Positions 1 to 6,758 are shown, counted from the stretch's first letter. The stretch: 7,947 nt of DNA from Ktedonobacter sp. (GCA_003450555.1 DMFQ01000034.1:1-7947); one strand, 5' to 3'. Translations and numbers: made by a program. Notes: generated from the sequence alone by a model not told the origin.

Positions 1-689
1 AAGATGCCGTTGGCGAAGCGGAACGCCAATAGATTTTGCACAGTTTCTTTACCCATATAATGATCGATGCGGTATGTTTGATTTTCACGGAAGACGCGGG
101 CAATTTCGCGATTGAGTTTCTGTGCGGATGCCAGGTCACGACCAAAGGGTTTTTCGATTACGACGCGTGTCCAAGATTCTTCGTTGCCGTTATACGCAGA
201 AGGACGGGCTAAACCAGCACCACCAAGTTGAAAAATGATTTCTGAATCAAGGGTGGGCGGAGTAGCCAGGTAGTACATGCGGTTCCCCTGGGTTCCCTTT
301 TCGCGATCGAGCTTATCCAGTAAGTCAGCAAGTTTCTGATAGCCTTCACGGTCATTAAAGTCGGATTGACAATAGTACATACGTTGAGCAAAGTCGTGTT
401 GCGCCTCGCTATCTAACCTGTCGTTTTCGGGCATATATTTGTTGATCGATTCAAGCGCCATGCCGCGCCATTGTTCATCATTCATAGGACGGCGCGCAAA
501 GGCTACCACCGAGAATCCTTGCGGAAGAGGATGATCGTGGAAAAGGTGTGCCAGAGTGGGTAACAATTTTCGCTGTGTAAGGTCGCCGGTAGCTCCAAAG
601 ATGACAACGGCACAAGGTTCGGGCTGTTGTCCATCTTGCCAGATAGTATGTTGCTTGAGTGAGTTCGTAGGATGAATTTCTTGTGGCAT
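1..689 (-). CDS. zwf: Glucose-6-phosphate 1-dehydrogenase, N-terminal 229 residues (cut by window edge)
   Basis: This enzyme oxidises glucose 6-phosphate to 6-phosphogluconolactone with NADP+ (or NAD+) in the cytosol, the entry step of the oxidative pentose phosphate pathway. The reading frame is open from the start at 689 to the left edge. It shows the Rossmann dinucleotide motif GATGDLTQRKLLP (residues 32-44), the EKPFG motif (179-183) and the family signature RIDHYMGKE (207-215), which carries substrate-binding and catalytic residues. Family members are about 480-515 residues long, so somewhat under half is present. The start is ATG at 689, preceded by AAAGGAGA about 7 bases upstream. A roughly 17-residue extension precedes the conserved fold, which is common. 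The gene diverges from the flavin oxidoreductase at 1051. Identification is secure; the C-terminal half cannot be judged. Confidence 0.97.
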   Translation of the reverse strand, partial: MPQEIHPTNSLKQHTIWQDGQQPEPCAVVIFGATGDLTQRKLLPTLAHLFHDHPLPQGFSVVAFARRPMNDEQWRGMALESINKYMPENDRLDSEAQHDFAQRMYYCQSDFNDREGYQKLADLLDKLDREKGTQGNRMYYLATPPTLDSEIIFQLGGAGLARPSAYNGNEESWTRVVIEKPFGRDLASAQKLNREIARVFRENQTYRIDHYMGKETVQNLLAFRFANGI

Positions 690-866
690 AAATATTCTCC
701 TTTATAGAAAAATGTACAATGCACACTGTGTAGTGGTATCACTGAGTATACCGCATTTCAGTCAGTTTGGTTTCATATTTAGACCTGCTGAGATCGCTTC
801 TGTTACAAGATACTATAACAGATAGGGTCGACTATTGCTTTGAGACAGTACTAAAAGTCCGAGGGT

Positions 867-894
867 TTAGATCACTCATTTGGGAGTGATCTAA
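867..894. repeat. Perfect 11-bp inverted repeat, candidate operator
   Basis: The arms TTAGATCACTC (867-877) and GAGTGATCTAA (884-894) are exact reverse complements separated by six bases. No T-run follows on either strand, so an intrinsic terminator is unlikely. It lies 22 bases upstream of the putative -35 of the forward oxidoreductase promoter and about 180 bases upstream of the zwf start. That position suits a dimeric regulator acting on one or both divergent genes. The dyad is seen directly; the operator role is inferred. Confidence 0.55.
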
Positions 895-916
895 TGGCAC
901 TATAGGCTCGTACACC

Positions 917-945
917 TGGATAACGATTCCGCAATACCTTATAAT
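917..945 (+). promoter_or_regulatory. Predicted sigma-70-type promoter of the flavin oxidoreductase
   Basis: A perfect -10 box TATAAT (940-945) lies 17 bases downstream of TGGATA (917-922), a 4-of-6 match to the -35 consensus. Transcription would start near 952 and leave a leader of about 100 bases before the ATG at 1051. The 11-bp inverted repeat lies just upstream. Confidence 0.55.
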
Positions 946-1050
946 AGACACGATTGCTGCTGAGATATCTGGCAATAGGGCTTACGGAGAATAGCAGTCG
1001 GAACAAACTATGCATCGTAGTCACAATGGAGCATCAATAGGGAGGACAAG

Positions 1051-2469
1051 ATGGCAAAATACGATATGACGATTATCGGGGGTGGTTCTGGTGGTCTTAC
1101 TGCGGCGCGTATCGCAACGGCGCTTGGTGCAAGCGTTTTACTTATCGATAAAGAGAAATTGGGGGGAGATTGCTTAAATTTTGGCTGCGTACCAAGTAAG
1201 AGTATGATTCACGTAGCCAGGATCGTCCAGCAGGCCAAGGAATCAGCCGACTTGGGACTGATGCCTGCTAACCTTGGTGTGGATATGACGAAAGTCTCTG
1301 CATATATTCAGGGCGTCATTGGGCGCGTTGCCGAGGCCGAACATATTTATACTGAAGGTGTCACTGTGAAGTTTGGAGAGGTATCATTCAAATCGGCTAC
1401 AGAACTGTCCCTCAACGGCGAAAGCATCAGCAGTCGCAATACTCTTATCGCTACCGGTTCGCGTCCGGGGGTGCCCAGAGTAGAGGGTTTGGAAGAGACG
1501 GGTTATTTGACCAACGAGGGCGTCTTTGACCTCATGCAACTGCCTGCCTCCCTTATAGTTGTTGGAGGTGGTCCCATTGGTGTAGAACTGGGGCAGGCAT
1601 TCGAACGACTGGGATCGAAGATCACCATTATTCAGGGGCCAGAGCGCATAATGCCCAGGGAAGATACCGAAGTCTCAGAGACCGTCTCCAGTGTGTTGAC
1701 GTCTGAAGGAATCAATATCGTCACTAATGCGCGGTTTGTCAAAGCTAGCCGTAACGGCGACAAGAAAGTGGTCACTGCCAAGCAAGGCGATCAACTGGTG
1801 ACCTTTGAGGCGGACGAGATCCTGCTGGCATTGGGGCGCCAGCCGAATATCGGAGGCCTGGACCTGGAGGCTGCAGGCGTCAAATATGATAACAAAAGTA
1901 TTAAAGTCAATGAGTACCTGCAGACGTCTGTGTCAAATATCCTGGCAATTGGCGATGTGATCGGAGGTTATCTCTTTACACACGTTGCCGTATATCAGGC
2001 TGGAGTCGCGGTACGTAATGCGCTGGTGCCATTCGCGAAAAAGAAGGTCGATTATCGTGTCGTGCCCTGGTGTACTTTTACGGATCCAGAGGCCGCGCGA
2101 GTGGGTCTGACTCCCGAAGAAGCTGAGAAACAATATAAACAGGTGAGGATCGTCAAGTTTCCCTGGGCCGATATCGATCGTGCCCAGGCCGAAAACGAGA
2201 CAACCGGTTTTATTAAATTGGTACTGGTCGGCAAAAAGGACGAGATTGTCGGTGCGCATATGGTGGGGGCGCGTGCAGGTGAGATGTTAGGAGAGATGGC
2301 GCTAGCGATGCAGCACCATTTGACTTTGAACGATATCCTGGCCACGATTCACGCCTATCCGACAATGAATACAGGTATCCAGCAAGCTGTTTTCGAAGCT
2401 TATCTAGAAGGTGAGTCTCTTGCTGGCAATCGTAAATTTGTGCGTACAGTGCTCAGTGTTCGTGGGTAG
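1051..2469 (+). CDS. FAD/NAD(P)-dependent disulfide oxidoreductase, dihydrolipoamide dehydrogenase / mercuric reductase-like
   Basis: This is a cytosolic flavoprotein of pyridine nucleotide-disulfide oxidoreductase class I, 472 residues, the usual full length. Visible in order: FAD-binding IIGGGSGGLTAAR (8-20); redox-active pair GGDCLNFGCVPSK with C41 and C46; ATGSRP (134-139); NAD(P)-binding VGGGPIGVELG (171-181); second FAD segment AIGD (299-302); then the dimerisation domain. The C-terminal HAYPTMNT (434-441) replaces the usual HxHPTxxE: Tyr436 stands where lipoamide dehydrogenase has its catalytic His, and Thr441 where the partner Glu is expected. Tyr at that site recalls MerA, but the N-terminal metal-binding domain and C-terminal Cys pair of true MerA are absent, so mercury reduction is not supported. 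The substrate is unknown. The ATG follows GGGAGGA with four bases between. No pyruvate dehydrogenase subunits lie beside it. Confidence 0.9.
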   Translation: MAKYDMTIIGGGSGGLTAARIATALGASVLLIDKEKLGGDCLNFGCVPSKSMIHVARIVQQAKESADLGLMPANLGVDMTKVSAYIQGVIGRVAEAEHIYTEGVTVKFGEVSFKSATELSLNGESISSRNTLIATGSRPGVPRVEGLEETGYLTNEGVFDLMQLPASLIVVGGGPIGVELGQAFERLGSKITIIQGPERIMPREDTEVSETVSSVLTSEGINIVTNARFVKASRNGDKKVVTAKQGDQLVTFEADEILLALGRQPNIGGLDLEAAGVKYDNKSIKVNEYLQTSVSNILAIGDVIGGYLFTHVAVYQAGVAVRNALVPFAKKKVDYRVVPWCTFTDPEAARVGLTPEEAEKQYKQVRIVKFPWADIDRAQAENETTGFIKLVLVGKKDEIVGAHMVGARAGEMLGEMALAMQHHLTLNDILATIHAYPTMNTGIQQAVFEAYLEGESLAGNRKFVRTVLSVRG

Positions 2470-2500
2470 ACCAGGAATACCGGGGCGCAAGCAGGATATA

Positions 2501-2550
2501 AAAAGTGGAGAAGGCGAACATGCTAACATATTCGCCTTCTCCACTTTTTT
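2501..2550. terminator. Strong bidirectional intrinsic terminator between convergent genes
   Basis: Arms 2501-2518 and 2531-2548 are perfect 18-bp reverse complements around a 12-base loop. The forward strand ends in six T (2545-2550), and the reverse strand ends in four T opposite 2501-2504. It lies 31 bases after the oxidoreductase stop and touches the stop codon of the convergent coiled-coil gene, so it can end transcripts from both sides. Confidence 0.92.
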
Positions 2551-3478
2551 AGGATTGTTTCTGCTTGACACTTTGTGGAGGTGCGATGGCAAAAAGCCTG
2601 CGTGCGGTTGAGCTAATGTACGCGAATAACGCAGCCAAGACTATGCAGATAAGCATAGGTACAATGAGAGCCAACGTGAGAGGAACGTGTAACCATAAAA
2701 GCAAAAGTAGTTGACACACCAAGAGCATTGCCACCAGTACGGTTGTTATGAGCGTAATTATTGAAATAAATGTTACTCGCAGCCGGTTTTCCGCCATATC
2801 CTTGCGTAGTTCTGCCTGCTCGCGCAAGCTGTTTTGCATGTTCTGCATAGTATCGCGCTCAAGCGCAATTTGCTGTCGTTCTTCGGCAAGCTCGTGTTCA
2901 AGTTGATACGCTTTTTTTTGTGCCTGGCGCAGTAAATAGAGTGACTCGGCGGTATGTTTTTCTTCTATTTGTTTGACGTGAAGCTCCACGGTCTTCATGG
3001 CATCATTCGTCATGCCAGCCCGATCAAGCGGGTGAAGTTCGAGTGTACGAGCCGCATCGGCGACCATATTTTGAGCTTCTTCCTCCACAGCACTCTGGAA
3101 AGAGTGGTAGAGTTCCTGGTAGCGTCTCTCTAGCTCAAGATGGTCCTGGATTGTGCGGTTTTGCACTGCCTTCATCTCATCTAAGCGGCTCTCGTATTGT
3201 TCAACTTCTTCTTGATGCATGCTCTGTATGGAGTCAATGGCATCGATATATTTTTCAACTTCCCAGCGTAGGCGTTTATTTTCTTCGCGCAGCTGTATAA
3301 ATTGGCGCCAGGCAATCCTCCCATGGACATCCTGGCTATTAATCCCTGGCAGGTCGTCGGTCTGTTTCTGATGCAAGATATGCTGCCGCCGTTCATAGGC
3401 GTAATCGTGATGGTTGTAAGGACGAGATACTTTTTCAATTGCTCCTGTATTCCGGGTAGTATCATCGGATGATAGCAT
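2549..3478 (-). CDS. Coiled-coil protein with two C-terminal membrane helices, function unknown
   Basis: I do not recognise a named family. With the chosen start the protein has 309 residues. About 60 polar N-terminal residues are followed by a long, highly charged heptad-like region (roughly 60-225, rich in Glu, Gln, Lys, Arg), which should form coiled coils. Two hydrophobic segments follow (about 235-260 and 265-285), separated by a very short LHVP-type turn, then a basic tail. The simplest topology is a helical hairpin anchor with both the coiled-coil domain and the short tail in the cytoplasm. A role in membrane-associated scaffolding or envelope organisation is a guess. ATG at 3478 is preferred because GAGGGAG lies six bases upstream. 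A TTG at 3517 would add 13 residues but has no good ribosome site. It is convergent with the oxidoreductase and lies 143 bases downstream of the DUF2085-like gene. Confidence 0.75.
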   Translation of the reverse strand: MLSSDDTTRNTGAIEKVSRPYNHHDYAYERRQHILHQKQTDDLPGINSQDVHGRIAWRQFIQLREENKRLRWEVEKYIDAIDSIQSMHQEEVEQYESRLDEMKAVQNRTIQDHLELERRYQELYHSFQSAVEEEAQNMVADAARTLELHPLDRAGMTNDAMKTVELHVKQIEEKHTAESLYLLRQAQKKAYQLEHELAEERQQIALERDTMQNMQNSLREQAELRKDMAENRLRVTFISIITLITTVLVAMLLVCQLLLLLWLHVPLTLALIVPMLICIVLAALFAYISSTARRLFAIAPPQSVKQKQS

Positions 3479-3540
3479 AGTCTGCTCCCTCGCATCGCTC
3501 AATCTTGCGGTCAGCAACTGGTCAAGTCATACATTTTCAG

Positions 3541-3561
3541 TGCAGGATGATATTTCCTGCA
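3541..3561. repeat. 7-bp inverted repeat in the leader of the coiled-coil gene
   Basis: TGCAGGA (3541-3547) and TCCTGCA (3555-3561) are exact reverse complements around a seven-base loop. No T-run follows on either strand, so a terminator is unlikely. If the promoter at 3589-3617 is right, the repeat lies about 20-40 bases into the transcript, where it could be an operator or a leader hairpin. Confidence 0.4.
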
Positions 3562-3588
3562 TGTGAAGTGTTTCTCTCTCTTATTGCA

Positions 3589-3617
3589 ATTATGCACAAG
3601 AAAATGAAAAGATGCAA
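3589..3617 (-). promoter_or_regulatory. Possible promoter of the coiled-coil gene
   Basis: On the minus strand TTGCAT (3617-3612) is followed after 17 bases by CATAAT (3594-3589), a 5-of-6 match at -10 but only 3-of-6 at -35. Transcription would start near 3582 and leave a leader of about 100 bases. No terminator is seen after the preceding gene (stop at 3622), so read-through from the desaturase unit is also possible. Confidence 0.4.
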
Positions 3618-3621
3618 GCTT

Positions 3622-4155
3622 TTATAGTGTTTCATTGCCCAGAACAATATAAGTGAGAAGGCCGACTGCCAGTCCACCGGGGATACCCAGGAGATACATC
3701 GTCCACAGAGGAGTGAAGGCCCAACCAGCTTTGTTGAGCACATAGTCACTGAGCCAGGGAATTAGAGCGCTGGAGATGAGTAAAAGTTGTAGTGGCCACG
3801 GAATGCGTTCCCAGCGCTGTCTCACATTTGGGCGAAAGGGAAAGCTCAGTATGATTGCGCTCAATCCAAGCAGTGCGCCGTAACATAAGGGGCAGACGGC
3901 CGTCGAGTAATTCGCAATCAAGACGGCTCGCTGAGGTAGAGGGCAGAGGGTATCGCCCAGGAAGTAGACAAAACGAGCGATCATGCCGAAGGGCCAGATA
4001 CCTACGTATGTGAAGAGCGGGGCAAGAAACGGCCCTGCCAGCGGGAAGAACAGGATAAACAACCGCCAGCGCAGCCGGTACAATGGACTGTCATGAAATT
4101 TGCGTGGCTGCTGGACGGGTGTATAATTTGTACGAGAACGGGATATGACCTGCAT
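3622..4155 (-). CDS. Small integral membrane protein with a CxxC motif, DUF2085-like
   Basis: The protein has 177 residues and three to four hydrophobic segments (about 29-51, 92-106, 120-136 and 150-172). Between the first two lie C71 in the segment CPLPQR and the pair C88/C91 in VCPLCYGALLG. The layout of a Cys-and-Arg motif, then CxxC followed by an aromatic and Gly at the start of a helix, resembles the uncharacterised DUF2085 family. However, the usual His after the first Cys is replaced by Pro. The three cysteines might bind a metal or form a redox centre; this is inference. Its ATG overlaps the desaturase stop codon by one base (TGATG), so the two are translationally coupled and probably made together. 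An accessory role at the membrane where carotenoid substrates reside is conceivable but untested. Confidence is high for a real gene, moderate for the family. Confidence 0.75.
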   Translation of the reverse strand: MQVISRSRTNYTPVQQPRKFHDSPLYRLRWRLFILFFPLAGPFLAPLFTYVGIWPFGMIARFVYFLGDTLCPLPQRAVLIANYSTAVCPLCYGALLGLSAIILSFPFRPNVRQRWERIPWPLQLLLISSALIPWLSDYVLNKAGWAFTPLWTMYLLGIPGGLAVGLLTYIVLGNETL

Positions 4156-5585
4156 CAGCTATAGCTACTTTCTCTTACCGTGTTTACCAGTGCGCGTGCA
4201 GCGAGACGACCACTGCTGACTGCTCCCTCCATACTATCATAGAACTTCTGCTGTGTGTAGCCACCTGCCAGAAAGAGGTTGTTGATGGGTGATTGTTGCG
4301 TTGGACGCAGAATATCAAGCCCAGGCTTCGGCCAATAGACCGATTGTGGAATGCGCACGAGGCTGCTTTTAACGATAGTAGCTCCAGCAGTTGTCTGGGG
4401 GAAGACACGTTTCATGTCGCTCCAGACGCGATCAATGATTGCCTGGTCGTCCCAGTCGAAGATACCCCGTGCAGGGGCAACCACGAACTCCATACGTGAA
4501 CGCCCACCATAGGAGTAGTCAGGCGTAGTATTACCGAGGTCGGCATATACAGGAATGAGACCATCGGGGCAGAACAGGATATTATCGATTCCGGTCACCT
4601 GGCGGTCTAACCAGAGCTGAACTGTCATTACTGGTACGCCCTCGAATTGCGACAAACGCTGGAAATACTGGTATGTTGCATACCAGTCCTGGGGAATAAG
4701 GCGGTTCAACTTATGTACTGGCAACGCAAGAAGGTAGTAATCACCGCGAATAACTTCACCATTTTCTAAGCGCACACCGTCAAGCTCCCTGGTTGGTGCG
4801 TTCGCCTTGGGAAGCAGTGCTCGCACTTTTGCGTCAGTGCGAATTGTGCCTCCCGCGCTGGTAATAGCCTGCGCTAGCGGGCCGATCAGTTTCTCCTGTG
4901 GAGAGCCATTGAGGAAGCCCATGCGTGAGGCAGCATCTTCGCGAAGGAATATACCTGAAACATCTAATACGACTTTGGCCGAAAGCTCTTCGGGTGGTAG
5001 AAATTTCAAGGCCAGAGCCATGGGCAGAAACATTTTTTTCAGCATCTTATGGCTGATACCATGTTGAAGATGCCACTCTTCGTAGGTAATTTTATCTTGC
5101 TCTTTATAATATCGTTCACTACCAAAGACAATTGACGGCATTGCGCGTGCAAGTGTCAGTGTTTGTGGCAGTGTAAAGTATTTTTGTCCAAAGACAGCTG
5201 GGAGGAGATGGAAGGGACTGGGCAAGCTGGCTGTACGAAATGCAAAACGTTCACCTTTATCGAGGGTATAGGTCAAAGCATGTTCTTTCCAGAGAATATT
5301 TTCATAAATGCCCACTTCGCGCATTAATTTGAAAATTTCTTCGTAGGCACCAAAGAAGACGTGTAAACCACTTTCGATCCAGTCGCCATCGCTGTCGCGC
5401 CATGAAGATGCTTTGCCACCCAGGATAGCGCGTCCTTCGAGTAGTTCTACTTCAAACCCGCTATCGAGCAGCATTTTTGCGGCTGAGAGTCCGGCTAAAC
5501 CGCCGCCACAAATAATGACTTTTTTTCGTTTGACGTCGTCCGCTTGTTTAATGATGGGTGGGCGTGAACTTGATATAGTGGTCAT
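4155..5585 (-). CDS. FAD-dependent carotenoid desaturase-like protein, plant/cyanobacterial (CrtP/CrtQ) type
   Basis: This flavoprotein amine-oxidase superfamily member (476 residues) most resembles the poly-cis phytoene/zeta-carotene desaturases, which introduce double bases of conjugation into C40 polyenes at the membrane, with quinones as electron acceptors. Visible: dinucleotide-binding ICGGGLAGLSAAK (25-37); the LLEGRAILGGKASSW region (48-62); GLHVFFGAYEEI (73-84) and WKEH (99-102), both hallmarks of the CrtP branch; FLPPEELSAK (195-204); and a C-terminal FAD segment, FLAGGYTQQ (438-446) then SMEGAVSSG (451-459). CrtP usually has AGDYT and CrtQ AGSYT, whereas Gly441 stands here, so the exact substrate is uncertain. 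Hydroxysqualene dehydroxylase (HpnE) is a related alternative, but no squalene-pathway neighbours are seen. The roughly 20 residues before the Rossmann fold are short of a transit peptide. The start ATG has AAGGAG about 10 bases upstream. It is the first gene of a coupled pair. Confidence 0.85.
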   Translation of the reverse strand: MTTISSSRPPIIKQADDVKRKKVIICGGGLAGLSAAKMLLDSGFEVELLEGRAILGGKASSWRDSDGDWIESGLHVFFGAYEEIFKLMREVGIYENILWKEHALTYTLDKGERFAFRTASLPSPFHLLPAVFGQKYFTLPQTLTLARAMPSIVFGSERYYKEQDKITYEEWHLQHGISHKMLKKMFLPMALALKFLPPEELSAKVVLDVSGIFLREDAASRMGFLNGSPQEKLIGPLAQAITSAGGTIRTDAKVRALLPKANAPTRELDGVRLENGEVIRGDYYLLALPVHKLNRLIPQDWYATYQYFQRLSQFEGVPVMTVQLWLDRQVTGIDNILFCPDGLIPVYADLGNTTPDYSYGGRSRMEFVVAPARGIFDWDDQAIIDRVWSDMKRVFPQTTAGATIVKSSLVRIPQSVYWPKPGLDILRPTQQSPINNLFLAGGYTQQKFYDSMEGAVSSGRLAARALVNTVRESSYS

Positions 5586-5683
5586 CTATCGAATGCTCCT
5601 TAGATGGTGGAGGTCGGAAGCATCTTATGGTCAGCAGGTGTTTCTCATAGGTCACCTTACACTATCTTCTAACAACTACGTTT

Positions 5684-5712
5684 ATTGTATGCTGCCAGTT
5701 CATATGCTACAA
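5684..5712 (-). promoter_or_regulatory. Possible promoter of the desaturase/DUF2085-like unit
   Basis: On the minus strand TTGTAG (5712-5707) and TACAAT (5689-5684) are separated by 17 bases. The -10 is 5 of 6, the -35 only 3 of 6. The inferred start near 5677 gives a leader of about 90 bases. The rest of the 291-base gap (5586-5876) shows no supportable gene or strong terminator for the upstream lipoprotein gene. Confidence 0.4.
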
Positions 5713-5876
5713 ACTGTCTTCTCAGAATATAGACGAGTTGCCTCACCATTTGGGGTATTTTTAGGATGAAAGCTGATTTTTACTTGCTACATAGAAATTA
5801 GTCCATGCAGCGACAGCCAGTGTACCATATTCCGAAGCTCATAGATAAGATGTGCCAGTAGCGTCAAGTCAACCTC

Positions 5877-6563
5877 TTACGGGCAAGGTGTTGGCGTCTT
5901 CCTTGGTTTAGGTGTCGGGCAAGGTTTGGGGTCAGGTGTTGGCGTTGGTGTAACAGTAGCAGGAACTGTCGCCGAAGGATTTACCGTAGGAGATGAGGAA
6001 GTGACTGCTGTTGCTGATGCGACCACGAGAGTAAAGAAAGCGGCTCGATCGACTGTCACGTTACAGGGAGGTACCCCTTGAGGCCCTTGAAACGCGATAG
6101 TAACCAGTATAATCTTGTTAAGATCAGCTGATCTGTTGGCAGTTGAGACAGGAAAAACGACCAGTCCATCAGAGGTCGTGTTTGCTGTTACATTGACGTT
6201 GCCATCTGGCCAGAGAACTGTTGCCGTTCCTTGAGCAGGATAGACTCCCTCAGGATTGCCATTCACATTATGAACAAATTTCGCATAGACTCCGATGGTA
6301 GAGGAATTATTAATGCCAGGAGAGGTATTGGTGACCCAGGCAGAACAGGTATATTCGGGAAGTGGAGGTGTAGGTGATCCATTGTCCTGGCCGAGGTTGA
6401 TGGTTACTGTGACCTCTGGTTGGTCTATGTTTGCATTCGTAGCAGTTCCACCACAGGCGACGATAAGTACACTGAACAGAAAGAGGAGAAGTATCGCCCC
6501 GCATTTAAGAGAAAGAGACAAAGAGGTAGCTGTTTTCCATTGTTTCCACATCTGTAACCGCAT
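5877..6563 (-). CDS. Predicted lipoprotein with a beta-rich domain and a Pro/Thr-rich tail
   Basis: The family is not recognised. With the ATG at 6563 the product has 228 residues. The parts are an N-terminal basic stretch, a hydrophobic core (about 21-36) and a lipobox VAC with Cys37 as the lipidation site. A roughly 130-residue segment follows, rich in Val, Thr, Asn and Gly, that looks like an Ig-type beta sandwich, with C73 and C167 perhaps disulfide-bonded. A low-complexity tail from about 183 carries repeated TP units and two PCP motifs. The protein should sit outside the cytoplasmic membrane; surface display or cell-wall association is inferred. The frame stays open upstream to 6740, but that extension would bury the signal peptide about 80 residues in and would cross the downstream hairpin of the next gene. 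An AAAGGTG site and an extended -10 just upstream support 6563. ATG at 6551 is an alternative. Confidence 0.75.
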   Translation of the reverse strand: MRLQMWKQWKTATSLSLSLKCGAILLLFLFSVLIVACGGTATNANIDQPEVTVTINLGQDNGSPTPPLPEYTCSAWVTNTSPGINNSSTIGVYAKFVHNVNGNPEGVYPAQGTATVLWPDGNVNVTANTTSDGLVVFPVSTANRSADLNKIILVTIAFQGPQGVPPCNVTVDRAAFFTLVVASATAVTSSSPTVNPSATVPATVTPTPTPDPKPCPTPKPRKTPTPCP

Positions 6564-6603
6564 ATACCTAGTGTCACCTTTATCAAATCTAAATATTTCG
6601 GAT

Positions 6604-6688
6604 AGTATAGCACAGGAATATTGGTGGGCTGTATTTTCGATGTTTATCTGCCATGAAAGTACTATACCAGGATAGTTATAAAAGTAAA
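6604..6688 (-). promoter_or_regulatory. Candidate promoters of the Pro/Thr-tail lipoprotein gene
   Basis: Two extended -10 elements are seen on the minus strand: TGCTATACT, with the hexamer at 6609-6604, and TGGTATAGT, with the hexamer at 6666-6661. The second has TTTACT (6688-6683) 16 bases upstream as a 4-of-6 -35. The nearer one would give a leader of about 35 bases to the ATG at 6563. Confidence 0.45.
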
Positions 6689-6721
6689 CGAGGGAGGAAA
6701 CATATCTTACGCGTGCAGATG

Positions 6722-6758
6722 AAGCAGGTATGGCATCCACTGGATGCCATACCTGCTT
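6722..6758 (-). terminator. 17-bp perfect hairpin after the cupredoxin gene, terminator-like but with no U-tract
   Basis: Arms 6722-6738 and 6742-6758 are exact reverse complements with a three-base loop. The hairpin begins 27 bases after the cupredoxin stop. The transcript side ends in CTTCATCTG rather than a run of U, so it may be a weak or factor-assisted terminator or an mRNA 3' stabilising hairpin. It also lies upstream of the next lipoprotein gene's promoters and would insulate it. Confidence 0.6.

Larger units (their letters stand above)
690..1050. other. Divergent intergenic control region between zwf and the flavin oxidoreductase
   Basis: No convincing gene is seen in these 361 bases. 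The region must hold promoters for both flanking genes because they are transcribed away from each other. The forward promoter and an 11-bp inverted repeat are listed separately. For zwf the best -10-like element on the minus strand is TATACT (750 down to 745), but no good -35 stands at the right distance, so that promoter is only tentative. Confidence 0.6.

Noticed and set aside
867..894. Inverted repeat as a terminator
   Set aside because: There is no T-rich run on either side, and it lies upstream of both divergent genes, where no transcript needs to end.
951..1050. Riboswitch in the leader of the oxidoreductase gene
   Set aside because: Only short 5-6 bp helices can be drawn, and no conserved riboswitch core is recognisable.
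1051..2469. Calling the flavin oxidoreductase a mercuric reductase (merA)
   Set aside because: There is no heavy-metal-binding N-terminal domain, no C-terminal vicinal cysteines and no mer neighbours. Tyr at position 436 alone is not enough.
5413..5769. Plus-strand open frame of 118 codons over the start of the desaturase gene
   Set aside because: Its first half is the reverse shadow of the conserved FAD-binding region of the desaturase. The composition is Ser-rich shadow-like sequence without motifs.
6564..6740. N-terminal extension of the Pro/Thr-tail lipoprotein up to 6740
   Set aside because: It would place the signal peptide deep inside the protein. The stretch contains two extended -10 promoters and would begin inside the 17-bp hairpin. 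Lack of a stop here appears fortuitous.
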